NCBI GenBank assembly: GCA_040755615.1
Contig: JBFMAL010000031.1
Span: forward strand, 1 to 31,755
Reading direction: 5' to 3'
Length of the DNA: 31,755 nucleotides
Origin: DYEP01 sp040755615
GTDB lineage: Bacteria > Bacillota > Sulfobacillia > DUSP01 > DYEP01
Position 1 is the first letter of the stretch, and every line of letters begins with the position of its first letter. This document shows, piece by piece, positions 7,534 through 16,345 of the stretch. A model generated the notes under the pieces. The model ran no database searches, had not been told where the DNA came from, and was given only the letters and a program-made list of their open reading frames with translations. The translations under genes and the position numbers were made by a program.

Positions 7534-8046
7534 TTGGGCACCTCCGTCCGCTACGCGCAGGCACTCGCCGGGCTTGCCCGCGAAAGAGGGCTATCCAATG
7601 CGGTCCTGTCGCAGCTTCTGGCATTTTCGGCCGCGCTGTCAGAAACTGGCGTCTCACTGGCTGCGCTTTCCCCGGGCGAGCGAGACCGCCTCATCGACCA
7701 CCTGCTGCCCGGCGACGGGCCATCGCTGGCCAGGGCTTTTCTTCACGTACTCGCGAAGGATGGCGCCATAGACATGCTGCCGGAGGTCGTAGAGACGCTG
7801 GCGGACATAGTGGAGGGCAAACACCGCCAGATCCGAGTGACTTCCGCTGTACCCCTTTCTGCGCAGGAAAAGAGATACGTCCTCGCTAGGGTCAGGGCAC
7901 TAGCGGGGGCGGATGTGAGCGTCCAGTACGCGGTGGACCCCGGAGTGCTGGGAGGGGTGGTCATTGCCGCCGGTGATACAGAATGGGACTTCAGCGTCCG
8001 CGGCGCCATCGCGCGAATGAGAGACGAGGTAACGCATGAGTACTGA
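7534..8046 (+). CDS. atpH: F-type ATP synthase subunit delta
   Basis: This is the OSCP-like subunit that ties the peripheral stalk to the alpha3beta3 head, 170 residues. It begins SVRYAQALAGLARERG, the typical N-terminal helix, and ends with DPGVLGGVVIAAGDTEWDFSV, the conserved C-terminal block. The TTG at 7534 is chosen because GGAGG lies 8 nt upstream and the frame fits. The ATG at 7530 opens a different, unrelated frame. It overlaps atpA by 11 nt. Confidence 0.92.
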   Translation: MGTSVRYAQALAGLARERGLSNAVLSQLLAFSAALSETGVSLAALSPGERDRLIDHLLPGDGPSLARAFLHVLAKDGAIDMLPEVVETLADIVEGKHRQIRVTSAVPLSAQEKRYVLARVRALAGADVSVQYAVDPGVLGGVVIAAGDTEWDFSVRGAIARMRDEVTHEY

Positions 8047-9547
8047 CATCAGGCATCTAACCGAGCGCATAAAGGCGAGGATCCTGGAGTATGAGGGGCA
8101 AGTGGCGCCTGTGGCTACAGGCGTGGTCCTTACTGTGGGAGATGGCATCGCGCGCGTATCGGGCCTGTCCGGCGTGGTGCTAGGAGAGAAGCTACAGTTT
8201 TCCGGGGGTGCATCCGGCATCGCGTTCAACCTCAACGAGGACTCCGTAGGTGCAGTGGTGCTGGGTGACACCAGGGCTGTTAAAGAAGGAGACCGAGTGA
8301 CTTCCACGGGAGAGGTGCTCCGGGTGCCGGTTGGCGCTTCACTCGTGGGTCGCGTGGTGAACAGCCTGGGCGAACCAATGGACGGCAGAGGTCCTGTTGA
8401 TTGTTGCGAAACCAGGCCTGTGGAATCTCCCTCTCCAGGTATCTCCGAGCGACAGCCCGTACGCACTCCGCTTCACACAGGACTCAAGGCCATCGATTCC
8501 ATGGTTCCCATTGGGCGGGGTCAGAGAGAACTCATCATCGGCGACAGAGAGACGGGCAAGACTTCCATCGCCATTGATGCCATAGTCAACCAGAAGGGCA
8601 CTGGTGTGATCTGCGTGTACGTGGCAATCGGGGTGAAGGCGTCGAACGTGGCTCGTATCGTGCAGGCGCTGCGCGACGCGGGCGCCATGGACCATACCAT
8701 CGTGGTATCTGCACCGTCCAGTGAACCTGCTCCCACGCAGTACCTTGCGCCCTTTTCTGGGTGTGCCATGGCAGAGTATTTCATGTACCGGGGAGATGAT
8801 GCGCTTATCGTCTACGACGACCTGGTGAGGCATGCCATGGCGTACAGGGCCATGTCGCTGCTTCTGCGGCGGCCCCCAGGGCGGGAAGCCTACCCAGGCG
8901 ATATCTTTTACCTGCACTCGAGGCTCCTTGAGAGATCGGCAAAGCTGGCGGACGCACTGGGAGGGGGTTCGATGACAGCACTTCCCATCGCCCAGACGCT
9001 CGCAGGTGATATCTCGGCGTACATACCCACGAACATCATCTCCATCACCGATGGGCAGATCTACCTTGAATCCGACCTCTTCTTTGCGGGTGTGAGGCCT
9101 GCCATCAACGTGGGACTCAGCGTATCCAGGGTAGGAGGTTCTGCACAAACCCCCGGCATGAGGAAGGTAGCTGGAAGGCTCCGTCTCGAACTTGCACAAT
9201 ACCGGGAGCTGGCGGCGTTTGCCAGGTTCGCAACAGACCTTGACAAGAGCACGCGGAGGAGACTTGTGCGGGGTGAGCGGATTGTCGAGGTCTTAAAACA
9301 GCCGAGGTTCCGACCGATGCCTGTTGAGCACCAGGTCGCAGTGATACATGCGGCAGTTTCGGGGTATTTGGATCGCGTGCCCGTGCGTGCGGTCCCCCGT
9401 TTTGAGGAGGAGTTCATCGATTTCCTGGTCAGAGAGCACCCGGAGGTGATAAAGGCGATACAAGCGGGGGATGTGGCTGGGCCGGTTGACAAAGCACTGG
9501 CCGAGTTCGATAAGCACTTCGTTTCTGAAAGAGAGGAAGCGTACTGA
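8036..9547 (+). CDS. atpA: F-type ATP synthase subunit alpha
   Basis: This 503-residue regulatory nucleotide-binding subunit is full length for the family. The Walker A motif is GDRETGKT (residues 169-176); most homologues have Q in place of E. The blocks GVKASNVARIV, LIVYDDLVRHAMAYR and RPAINVGLSVSRVGG are conserved. The start overlaps atpH and the stop overlaps atpG by one base, which suggests coupled translation. Confidence 0.97.
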   Translation: MSTDIRHLTERIKARILEYEGQVAPVATGVVLTVGDGIARVSGLSGVVLGEKLQFSGGASGIAFNLNEDSVGAVVLGDTRAVKEGDRVTSTGEVLRVPVGASLVGRVVNSLGEPMDGRGPVDCCETRPVESPSPGISERQPVRTPLHTGLKAIDSMVPIGRGQRELIIGDRETGKTSIAIDAIVNQKGTGVICVYVAIGVKASNVARIVQALRDAGAMDHTIVVSAPSSEPAPTQYLAPFSGCAMAEYFMYRGDDALIVYDDLVRHAMAYRAMSLLLRRPPGREAYPGDIFYLHSRLLERSAKLADALGGGSMTALPIAQTLAGDISAYIPTNIISITDGQIYLESDLFFAGVRPAINVGLSVSRVGGSAQTPGMRKVAGRLRLELAQYRELAAFARFATDLDKSTRRRLVRGERIVEVLKQPRFRPMPVEHQVAVIHAAVSGYLDRVPVRAVPRFEEEFIDFLVREHPEVIKAIQAGDVAGPVDKALAEFDKHFVSEREEAY

Positions 9548-10344
9548 TGGCGAAAGACATGAGGGCGCTCAAGGGACGCATACGTGGTGTGCAGGGCGCG
9601 CTCAAGATCACTCACGCGATGAAACTGGTGTCTACGGCGAAACTGGCCAGGGCACGGCCGAGGGCGGACAGTATACGCCGCTTTGCCCGTGAGGTCCAGG
9701 CTGCCGTGGGGTACCTGGGACAGATACCGCCCGGACAGGTGAAGGGACGGGTGGTGGTGGCCTTTGGCACTGACAGGGGGCTTGTAGGCGCGCTAAACAC
9801 CAGCGTGGTGCGGCAGATCGCACAGTACGAGCACGAATCGCCGGTTATCGCTGTGGGGCAAAAACTTGGCGCATTCATGCCAGGTTACGGCCTGCGGGTA
9901 GTAAGGACTATAAAGGGGCTGGGGGACGCGCCCGGCATGGACGCCGTAAGGGATATTGTGGAGGCGTTGACTGGCAGCATCCGGCTGCTGCCCGAAGAAC
10001 TGGTGTTCATCTACCCCCTGATGAGGAGCGCGCTCGAATTTGAGGTCGTTCGCGAAGTCGTGATTCCAGCCAGGTTCGGCCCGGCCCCAGACGTAATCTT
10101 CGTGCCCTCATACAAGGCAGTTATTGACGAGGCCAGTCAGCTGCATGTCGCTTCGCGGATACTGCTGGCCCTGGCCGAATCGAGAGTGATTGAGTTCACC
10201 CAGAGGATCAGGGCGATGGACAACGCCTCGCGGAAGGCCGAGGATTTGCTGGATGAATTGAGCATACTGTACAACAGGGCGAGGAGAGAGCGAATAACCA
10301 GGGAGATGGCGGAAGTGATCGGCGGAGCGGAGGCGCTGGGATGA
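9547..10344 (+). CDS. atpG: F-type ATP synthase subunit gamma
   Basis: This is the central rotor shaft, 265 residues, about 20 shorter than the usual 285. The N-terminal helix MRALKGRIRGVQGALKIT and the C-terminal helix with MDNASRKAEDLLDELSILYN and RRERITREMAEVIGG are conserved; they form the coiled coil inside the head. The block GTDRGLVGALNT marks the globular domain. It overlaps both neighbours (TGATG with atpA, ATGA with atpD). Confidence 0.95.
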   Translation: MAKDMRALKGRIRGVQGALKITHAMKLVSTAKLARARPRADSIRRFAREVQAAVGYLGQIPPGQVKGRVVVAFGTDRGLVGALNTSVVRQIAQYEHESPVIAVGQKLGAFMPGYGLRVVRTIKGLGDAPGMDAVRDIVEALTGSIRLLPEELVFIYPLMRSALEFEVVREVVIPARFGPAPDVIFVPSYKAVIDEASQLHVASRILLALAESRVIEFTQRIRAMDNASRKAEDLLDELSILYNRARRERITREMAEVIGGAEALG

Positions 10345-11777
10345 ACAGGAAGGGTACGATTGTCCAGGTCATCGGGCCGGTGGTGGACGTCCGGTTCAAG
10401 GAAAGCGTCCCGCGTATATACAACTGCTTGAAGGTTCAGTTTCACCATCCGATCCCTCACACAGGACCGTTTCAGGCTGAGCGTGGGGAAAAGGACGAGC
10501 TGGTGCTGGAGGTATTCCACCACCTGGGGGATAACACCGTACGCTGTGTGGCCATGACTTCCACCGAGGGACTCAGGAGGGGTATGGAGGTGGTGGATAC
10601 CGGTCAGACCATCCACGTACCTGTGGGCAGGGAGGTCCTTGGGAGAGTCTTTAACGTACTGGGAGAACCAGTGGACGGCGGTGGGCCCATAGTACCTTCA
10701 GCCCTCCATCCCATTCACCGCCCTGCTCCTTCTCTTTACGAACAGGAGACCAGGCTCTCCGTATTCGAAACAGGCATCAAGGTGCTTGATCTTCTGTCTC
10801 CCTACTTAAGAGGCGGGAAGGTGGGGCTCTTCGGCGGCGCCGGCGTCGGCAAGACCGTACTCATTATGGAACTGATACGCAACATAGCGCGGGAGCACGG
10901 AGGTGTGTCGGTGTTTGCGGGGATCGGCGAACGCTCCAGGGAGGGCAACGAGCTCTGGCTTGAGATGCAGCAGGCGCAAGTGATGGACAAGACGGTCATG
11001 GTGTTTGGTCAGATGAACGAACCTCCCGGGGCCAGGATGCGCGTGGGACTTACGGCGCTCACCATGGCCGAGTATTTCAGGGATGAGCTCAGGCAGGACG
11101 TGCTGTTGTTCATCGACAACATATTCCGGTTTATCCAGGCCGGGCTTGAAGTCTCGGCGCTGCTTGGCAGAATGCCCGCCGAGGCGGGTTACCAGCCCAC
11201 CCTGGCGCAGGAAGTGGGCATGCTCCAGGAGCGGATCACCAGCAACAAGAAAGGATCGATCACTTCCGTGCAGGCGGTATTCGTCCCGGCTGACGACATT
11301 ACAGACCCGGCGCCTGCCACGGTGTTTGCGCACCTTGATGCCACGACAGTGCTCTCGCGGCAGGTGGCAGAGCTGGGGCTATATCCCGCTGTGGACCCCC
11401 TTTCATCCACGTCGAGGATCCTGGACCCGGAGGTGATTGGAAATGAGCACTACCAGGTGGCAAGGAAGGTGCAAGAGATCCTCCAGCGTTACAAGGAGCT
11501 TCAGGATATCATCGCCATATTGGGAGTGGATGAGCTGTCTGAGGAAGACCGAGTGGTAGTCTCACGCGCCAGGAAGATTCAGCGTTTTCTCACGCAGCCC
11601 TTCTTCGTGGCTCAGGAGTTTACTGGGCAGGAAGGTCGCTACGTGACGCGGGCTGAGACGGTGAAGGGATTTGCTCGGATCATCAACGGGGACATGGACG
11701 AGTACCCGGAAGAAGCGTTTTACATGGTGGGCACCATAGATGAAGTGGCCATTAAGGCAAAGGAGCTAAAGCGGTAA
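10341..11777 (+). CDS. atpD: F-type ATP synthase subunit beta (catalytic)
   Basis: This is the catalytic subunit, 478 residues. Walker A is GGAGVGKT at 165-172. The catalytic glutamate lies in GERSREGNELW, Walker B in VLLFIDNIFRF, and the DELSEED lever is present in ILGVDELSEEDRV. No internal lesion was seen. It starts inside the end of atpG and is followed directly by atpC. Confidence 0.98.
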   Translation: MNRKGTIVQVIGPVVDVRFKESVPRIYNCLKVQFHHPIPHTGPFQAERGEKDELVLEVFHHLGDNTVRCVAMTSTEGLRRGMEVVDTGQTIHVPVGREVLGRVFNVLGEPVDGGGPIVPSALHPIHRPAPSLYEQETRLSVFETGIKVLDLLSPYLRGGKVGLFGGAGVGKTVLIMELIRNIAREHGGVSVFAGIGERSREGNELWLEMQQAQVMDKTVMVFGQMNEPPGARMRVGLTALTMAEYFRDELRQDVLLFIDNIFRFIQAGLEVSALLGRMPAEAGYQPTLAQEVGMLQERITSNKKGSITSVQAVFVPADDITDPAPATVFAHLDATTVLSRQVAELGLYPAVDPLSSTSRILDPEVIGNEHYQVARKVQEILQRYKELQDIIAILGVDELSEEDRVVVSRARKIQRFLTQPFFVAQEFTGQEGRYVTRAETVKGFARIINGDMDEYPEEAFYMVGTIDEVAIKAKELKR

Positions 11778-12175
11778 TGGGAGCACGATTCAGTTTCCGG
11801 ATCATAACCCCGGAAAAGGACGTTACCGAAGAAACGGATTTTGTAAGACTGCGGGCGACTGACGGGGACTTGGGCATCCTGAAGGGGCATGCGCCTCTTG
11901 TCGGAGCGCTTGCAGTGGGCGAGATGGATACAGGACAGGCAGACCGAAGAACGAAATTTGCGGTAGCGGGTGGCCTTATCCTGGTGAACCCCGAAAGCGC
12001 CATCCTGCTTTCCACAGCCGCGGAACGGCGCGACGAGATCGATATTGAACGGGCTATCAGGGCAAAGGAAAGGGCTGCATCCAGGCTGCATCAGGATGAT
12101 GCAGACCATATCCGGGCGGAAAACGCACTAAAGAGAGCGCTTACCCGGCTTGAAGTGGGCCGGGGTGACAGGTGA
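11777..12175 (+). CDS. atpC: F-type ATP synthase subunit epsilon
   Basis: This 132-residue subunit has the N-terminal beta-sandwich (RIITPEKDV, then GDLGILKGHAPLVGAL) and a C-terminal helical pair rich in A, E and R. In the family the C-terminal helices can inhibit ATP hydrolysis. It is the last gene of the F-type operon, and its ATG overlaps the atpD stop by one base. Confidence 0.95.
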   Translation: MGARFSFRIITPEKDVTEETDFVRLRATDGDLGILKGHAPLVGALAVGEMDTGQADRRTKFAVAGGLILVNPESAILLSTAAERRDEIDIERAIRAKERAASRLHQDDADHIRAENALKRALTRLEVGRGDR

Positions 12176-12312
12176 ACGTGGTGCGATCCACTCTCGGCCC
12201 CGGTCCCATGCTCTGGCCTCAATGAAACGGGTCGGGTGCCTTCAGGCACCAGACTCGGTGAATGGGCAAGCAGCCGGGTCCACTGCCAACTGCCCCGTAC
12301 CTGTTAACGCGG
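12176..12312. repeat. Intergenic region with a 6-bp inverted repeat
   Basis: This gap lies between the converging atpC and the minus-strand ornithine-cyclodeaminase-family gene. GGTGCC (12235-12240) and GGCACC (12245-12250) form a short hairpin with a TTCA loop. Neither strand has a clear T-run after it, so a terminator for the converging genes is only a guess. Confidence 0.35.
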
Positions 12313-13308
12313 CTACTCAAGGGGCAGGTCAGTGCCGATGCCTTTCTCCCTGGCACGACGGTAGACAAGTGCCGCCACGGCCACGTCCTGGATAGCCAGG
12401 CCCACGCTTTTGAAATATGTGATCTCGTCCTCACGCTCGCGCCCTGGCTTCTTTTGGAGTACGATTTCTCCGATTTCAGCGTATATGTTCTCCTTCGTCA
12501 GGGTCCCGCGGCGGAGCGGTATGATCAGGTCTCCGGCCTCCTCGGCGGCTGCCTCCCACGAGTCGACAACGATTTTTGCCACCCGCCCGAGCGTGTCCTC
12601 CCCGATTTCCTGCATCTCTGGGGTGAATGAGCCAATCCCGTTGATGTGAGTGCCGGGCTTCAACAGTTCCCCTGAGAACACGGGCGTCCGTGAGGTGGTG
12701 GCCGCCACGATCACATCTGCCTGCCGTACCGCGTCGCCAGGCTCAGCCGCTGGCTCAAACGTGATGCCGGGCAGCCGTGCCTCCATTTCCCGTACAAATC
12801 GCTCTGCCCGGTCGCGTGCACAGTCAAAGACCACCGCCCGTTCGACCGGTCGTACCGCTGCAACGGCCTCCACCTGGGTGGCTGCCTGACCGCCGGCGCC
12901 AAACACCCCGAGGACGCGTGAATCCTGCTTGGCCAGATATCGCGTGGCCACGCCGGAAGCGGCACCGGTGCGAAGCGCGGTGAGGTACGAGGCTTCCATG
13001 ATCGCCAGCGGCTGCCCTGTCTCGGCGCTGAGCAGAACGACCACCGCCATAATAGTCGGCAGGCCACGACCGGGGTTATCCGGAAACACCGAAACGATCT
13101 TTACTCCAGTACCGTCGACTCCCTCAAGGTAAGCGGGCATCAACAGGGATATCCCATTGTGACGACTGACCGGGACCTGTGTACGCAAGGGAAGTATAGC
13201 CCGGCTCGCGGCTAGGTCGGCATATGCTCCAGCTACAGCATCGATGGCTTCGGACATCGTCACTGTCTGCTGCACCTGACTCCGGGATAGGAACAGGACC
13301 TTTTCCAT
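12313..13308 (-). CDS. Ornithine cyclodeaminase / mu-crystallin family NAD(P)-dependent enzyme
   Basis: This 331-residue protein has the family's dinucleotide-binding Rossmann motif LGVFGAGGQAATQVEA and the preceding substrate region (LRTGAASGVATRYLAK). The block TPVFSGELLKPGTHINGIGS is also typical. Members act as ornithine cyclodeaminase, alanine dehydrogenase, or 1-pyrroline-2-carboxylate / ketimine reductase. The sequence alone does not separate these. The adjacent remnant of an FAD amino-acid oxidase favours a reductase or amino-acid catabolic role, but that is inference. The ATG at 13308 follows AAAGGAGAG. The frame is intact, unlike its two upstream neighbours. Confidence 0.88.
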   Translation of the reverse strand: MEKVLFLSRSQVQQTVTMSEAIDAVAGAYADLAASRAILPLRTQVPVSRHNGISLLMPAYLEGVDGTGVKIVSVFPDNPGRGLPTIMAVVVLLSAETGQPLAIMEASYLTALRTGAASGVATRYLAKQDSRVLGVFGAGGQAATQVEAVAAVRPVERAVVFDCARDRAERFVREMEARLPGITFEPAAEPGDAVRQADVIVAATTSRTPVFSGELLKPGTHINGIGSFTPEMQEIGEDTLGRVAKIVVDSWEAAAEEAGDLIIPLRRGTLTKENIYAEIGEIVLQKKPGREREDEITYFKSVGLAIQDVAVAALVYRRAREKGIGTDLPLE

Positions 13309-13735
13309 GGCACTCTCCTTTCTCCGCCTCGCACGCAGGCGGGTTCAACGATCAGTTCGTTGCGCTCAAACCGCTCAAGGTCCAGTTTTTCGATAGGCAG
13401 GGCGGGCTTTTCCGCACAGATTACGTCGGCCATCATCTTGCCTATAACGGGTCCGAGCATGAAACCATGACCACTGAAGCCCACGCAGTTAAAAACCCAT
13501 AGACCTTGGGGGTAGGTCCGAGGATCGGCTGGGAGTCAGGGGTAATGTCATACAATCCCGCCCACTGCCGGACGACCCGTACGTCTTTTAAGGGGGGAAG
13601 GAACCTGACCACGTGGCGGCTCATCTCGTCGAGGAACTCCCAGCTTGAGTGGAAATGAAAACCCTTCAACTCGTTCGGGTCGCCGATCCCCATGACGATG
13701 CTCCCGTGTGGCGTTGCGCAGAACCTGGATACCAT
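13266..13735 (-). pseudogene. FAD-dependent amino-acid oxidase (DadA-like), C-terminal fragment
   Basis: The fragment reads TPHGSIVMGIGD, then RVVRQWAGLYDITPDSQPIL, then in a second frame GFSGHGFMLGPVIGKMMADV. These are the consecutive C-terminal blocks of the glycine/D-amino-acid oxidase family. The frame changes near 13490-13500 at a run of T, and the whole N-terminal FAD-binding half is missing. The tail runs into the start of the ornithine-cyclodeaminase-family gene. It is a truncated and frameshifted gene, probably once co-transcribed with that downstream enzyme. Confidence 0.8.
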
Positions 13736-13783
13736 CGTCTGCCCTGCTTTTCACCTGATCTCCATCGTCTCATTCGCAAGCCC

Positions 13784-13990
13784 TATCTTTCACCGAGATA
13801 CGCTTTTCTCACCCGCTCGTCTGCCAACAGTGACCGCGCACTGCCGGACAAAACGAGATTCCCTGTTCCAGAACCGAACCCCGGTGAGCCAGTTTCAGGG
13901 CCAGGCGGGCGTTCTGTTCTACGAGCAGCGTAGTTACCCCTTGGGCGTTAATCACAAGGCCGGAGTAGAGGAGAGCCGGCTTCTTGTACA
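13784..13990 (-). pseudogene. livF: livF fragment (branched-chain amino-acid ABC ATPase, C-terminus)
   Basis: The minus strand reads INAQGVTTLLVEQNARLALK and then AHRGSVLEQG, the block after Walker B in LivF. A one-base shift then leads to LVLSGSARSLLADERVRK and AYLGER with a stop at 13784-13786, the normal LivF ending. Walker A, the Q-loop, signature and Walker B are all absent. About 55-60 residues of about 235 remain. The fragment directly precedes the oxidase fragment, so a deletion has joined two amino-acid-use genes. Confidence 0.78.
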
Positions 13991-14398
13991 GAGTTAACCT
14001 CCTCATGGTCAAAGGCCCGCACGGAAAACGGCTTTCAGCAATCCGGCCAACTGCACTCGTAGCGCTCAGTTACTTGACCGTCCCGATTGCGGTAAATTGT
14101 ATCGTGTCGGTTGAATACCCGGCCTGGCGGCGCCTCCTGCCCACAATTGGGATAGTGGGTGGGACGATGCGGGTCTGAAATTACCCCTTGCCTGATGGGT
14201 GGTTTTTGTGGGACAATGTCCATGACGCAGACCTCGCGTTACGGAAGAGGCCGTTTATTCCCGGAGGTCTCAAACCAAGGGGCAACACCTCTTCTCTCTA
14301 TTCCCACGACTCTCCACTAAGAAGAAAAACCTTCCCTGGGTTCACTCGCCGGGTTCGAACTGGCAGCCTGCGCCGGGGCGGAGGGGGTTGCCGCGGGG
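13991..14398. other. Region with one uncertain small minus-strand frame
   Basis: The only candidate is a 62-codon frame at 14035-14223 on the minus strand. Its C-terminal half (NCGQEAPPGRVFNRHDTIYR, ending CSWPDC) looks like a zinc-ribbon segment with one cysteine lost, as in some transposase or regulator N-termini. I do not recognise it. The rest of the stretch has no convincing gene. It lies between the livF remnant and a different high-GC patch. Confidence 0.3.
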
Positions 14399-14542
14399 AT
14401 GCTTGAGGCACTGGCGCGCATGGCCAAGGAGAATCCGGCCGCCTACGAGAACGTGCTGCGGCTGGCCGAAGAGACCTGCGAGATCCCTCAGTACCGGGAC
14501 TCGACCGAGCACCTCCACGCCGTGATCCGCAAATCCCTGTAG
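14399..14542 (+). CDS. Hypothetical short protein or 3' gene fragment
   Basis: The 47-codon frame from the first in-frame ATG is open further upstream to about 14322 without a start. Its codons are strongly GC-biased at the third position (GCC, GAG, CTG, AAC), unlike random sequence. The product is mainly alpha-helical and charged (LARMAKENPAAYENVLRLAE). No family was recognised. It is probably the 3' end of a truncated gene rather than a complete one. Confidence 0.35.
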   Translation: MLEALARMAKENPAAYENVLRLAEETCEIPQYRDSTEHLHAVIRKSL

Positions 14543-14692
14543 GCGGCCCACAAGACGCCCAGGCGGTCCGCCTGAGCTGGCCGGCCCACGGGATGAGCCG
14601 GGTCCTCCTCGATCCCCAAGCCCAGGGCCGTGGCTTGGCCCGAATCGAACTCGCTTCGGGATCTCCTTACCGGCATCCTCACCGGCGCCACC

Positions 14693-15319
14693 TCACTCGG
14701 ACCGGTGCCGGAACATGTGGTACACCTCAAGCCCGGCGGCATGGGCCACGTGCACCGTTCGGTACCCCTGGCGTTCATAGAACCCCCGGTTCCTCTCGCC
14801 CACGGTGAAGAGGTATACGCCCGAAGCGCCCTGGTCAGAGTCGCAGAGCTCGTGCACGTGGGCCAAGAGGCGCCGCCCGATCCCGCGTCCCTGGAGCTCC
14901 GGCAGCACCCCGATCATCTCAACCATATGGGGACGAGGTGGGATCCCTGGGGGCCGGCGGCTGGCGCGCAGGAGTGCCAGGGCCGGCCGGACGCGGACGG
15001 CCGGCAGAAGCCCAAGAGGCCCGGGCAGGATGTGGAAAAGCTGGCGCACTGACCACCCGGTGGGGGTACCCCCCACCCCGCTCACCCCGGCCACCCCCAC
15101 CACCCGGCCCCCCAGAACCGCTCCGAACAAGGGACGGCCCGCCCGGAGGCGATTCTCCACCCACAGGGCCACCGCCCGCACATAGGCCCGCTCGTGCCTC
15201 CCTGAGGCCAGGTTGAAGGCGTGGAGCACCGAGGCCTCCCTCCGGAACGCCGCGGCGAGCACGTGGGCCGCCTGGTCCCGGTGCTCGGCCGTGAGCTCAA
15301 CCACCCGGATCTCGAACAC
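14693..15319 (-). CDS. GNAT-family N-acetyltransferase
   Basis: This protein of about 208 residues has the GNAT acetyl-CoA motif A, EMIGVLPELQGRGIGRRLL (Q/RxxGxG), and the C-terminal FYERQGYR block. The substrate is unknown. The GTG at 15319 gives a natural N-terminus (FEIRVVELTAEH). A GTG four codons upstream is also possible, and a G-rich stretch precedes both. The gene is markedly GC-rich, with many CGG/GCC/CTG codons and a proline-rich middle, whereas the adjacent intergenic DNA is AT-rich. That suggests a separate origin from the ATPase operons. Confidence 0.85.
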   Translation of the reverse strand: MFEIRVVELTAEHRDQAAHVLAAAFRREASVLHAFNLASGRHERAYVRAVALWVENRLRAGRPLFGAVLGGRVVGVAGVSGVGGTPTGWSVRQLFHILPGPLGLLPAVRVRPALALLRASRRPPGIPPRPHMVEMIGVLPELQGRGIGRRLLAHVHELCDSDQGASGVYLFTVGERNRGFYERQGYRTVHVAHAAGLEVYHMFRHRSE

Positions 15320-16009
15320 GAGCCACACCCCCCCATCACAACCTTTTCCAGCTATTTGGGTTATTCCTGGTTCAAATATTGTTGGCCGCAGCACCAAACC
15401 CGGGGCCGAGCCTTGCGAACCCCCTTCCCCCCCCTTTCCGGCCCCTCAAGTGGCAGCCGATCGCTAATCTTGAATAGGCAAACATCCTGCCGCATACAGC
15501 AAGACTCTTACCTGACCCCACATCCACCATCACAAATGTGGTCTAACACGGACATTACAGAGGATCAGTTCCTTTATTTTTTACATTTCCATATAATATC
15601 CTTCTAATTCACAACAGTGTATTATTTATAGGCTATTCATGCAGGGCGCTACGCCCGTATAAAGATAATGCGCCCGGCTCATATCCTGATGATATTGATC
15701 CAGTTAACCAGGTATATATGCAAACCAGGTAGGTTTTATAACCAAGTGAATTTCTTATCATATGATCTCCGCTATATCAGGAGAGGGACTGTTCTGATCG
15801 GCATTGGCAGTAGATCGGGGAGTGTACCATATTCACCATAAAGTAGACAGCAATGCAGTGCATCATTGTGTTGACGTCAAAATTGTGTTGAAGATAAACT
15901 TGGGGTGAAGAGATTGGATATGTAAACTGCGTATTCTGGATCGGGGAGGAATTTGTATTCTCCCGTAGAATGATAACGTTTTGTGAACCGAATTCGTTGA
16001 CGCAGGCAG
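15320..16009. other. AT-rich intergenic leader of the V-type ATPase operon
   Basis: No convincing gene was seen on either strand. Composition drops to clearly AT-rich around 15560-15780. Two pairs of direct repeats stand out: AACCAGGTA at 15706-15714 and 15723-15731, and ATTGTGTTGA at 15865-15874 and 15882-15891, each with a 17-base period. A small inverted repeat GGGCG-CTA-CGCCC lies at 15644-15656. The 3' part holds a candidate promoter. The stretch could contain regulatory sites or decayed sequence. Confidence 0.5.
15871..15899 (+). promoter_or_regulatory. Candidate sigma-A promoter for the V-type ATPase operon
   Basis: TTGACG (15871-15876) and ATAAAC (15894-15899) are spaced by 17 bases, about 110 bases ahead of the first V-type gene. 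The -35 box is close to consensus and the -10 box is weak. The spacer overlaps the second ATTGTGTTGA copy and the first copy abuts the -35, so these repeats could be an operator. Confidence 0.4.
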
Positions 16010-16345
16010 GTGAATGTTTTGATCCACGATATCATTAACAGGATTAAGGACGCTGAACAGGAAGCCCTGGCTGCGGAAAGAGACGCCAGGTCGCGCTATG
16101 AAGCCCTTGTCGCAGAGGCCCGCGTCCAGGCAGAAGACCTGGTGAGGCAAGCCAGGCGAAACGCCAGGGAAATGGCGGCCAATCTCCTGAAAGCCGCAGA
16201 AGCCCAAGCCAGGGAACAAGCAGATAACATTATAAGGGAGGGGGAGCAAAGAACCCGGGAGGTGTTTCTGAGCAGCGAACCCAAGATGTCATCCGCTGCA
16301 GACCTGATAGTTGAAAGGATAGTGGCGCACCATGGCCGTAGTTAA
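16010..16345 (+). CDS. V/A-type ATPase subunit H/G (peripheral stalk)
   Basis: This 111-residue protein is almost entirely a charged, alanine-rich heptad coiled coil (EALAAERDARSRYEALVAEA), as in AhaH/NtpF stalk subunits that pair with subunit E. The GTG at 16010 follows GCAGGCAGG; a TTG three codons later is an alternative. An ATG at 16014 is in a different frame and closes at once. It overlaps the next gene by 14 nt, which supports coupled translation. Confidence 0.85.
   Translation: MNVLIHDIINRIKDAEQEALAAERDARSRYEALVAEARVQAEDLVRQARRNAREMAANLLKAAEAQAREQADNIIREGEQRTREVFLSSEPKMSSAADLIVERIVAHHGRS

Noticed and set aside
7530..7889. ATG at 7530 as the start of a 119-residue protein
   Set aside because: The product is Arg/Ala/Pro-rich nonsense in the wrong frame; delta-subunit similarity is in the TTG 7534 frame.
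12235..12250. Hairpin after atpC as a terminator
   Set aside because: No T-run follows on either strand, so it is listed only as an inverted repeat.
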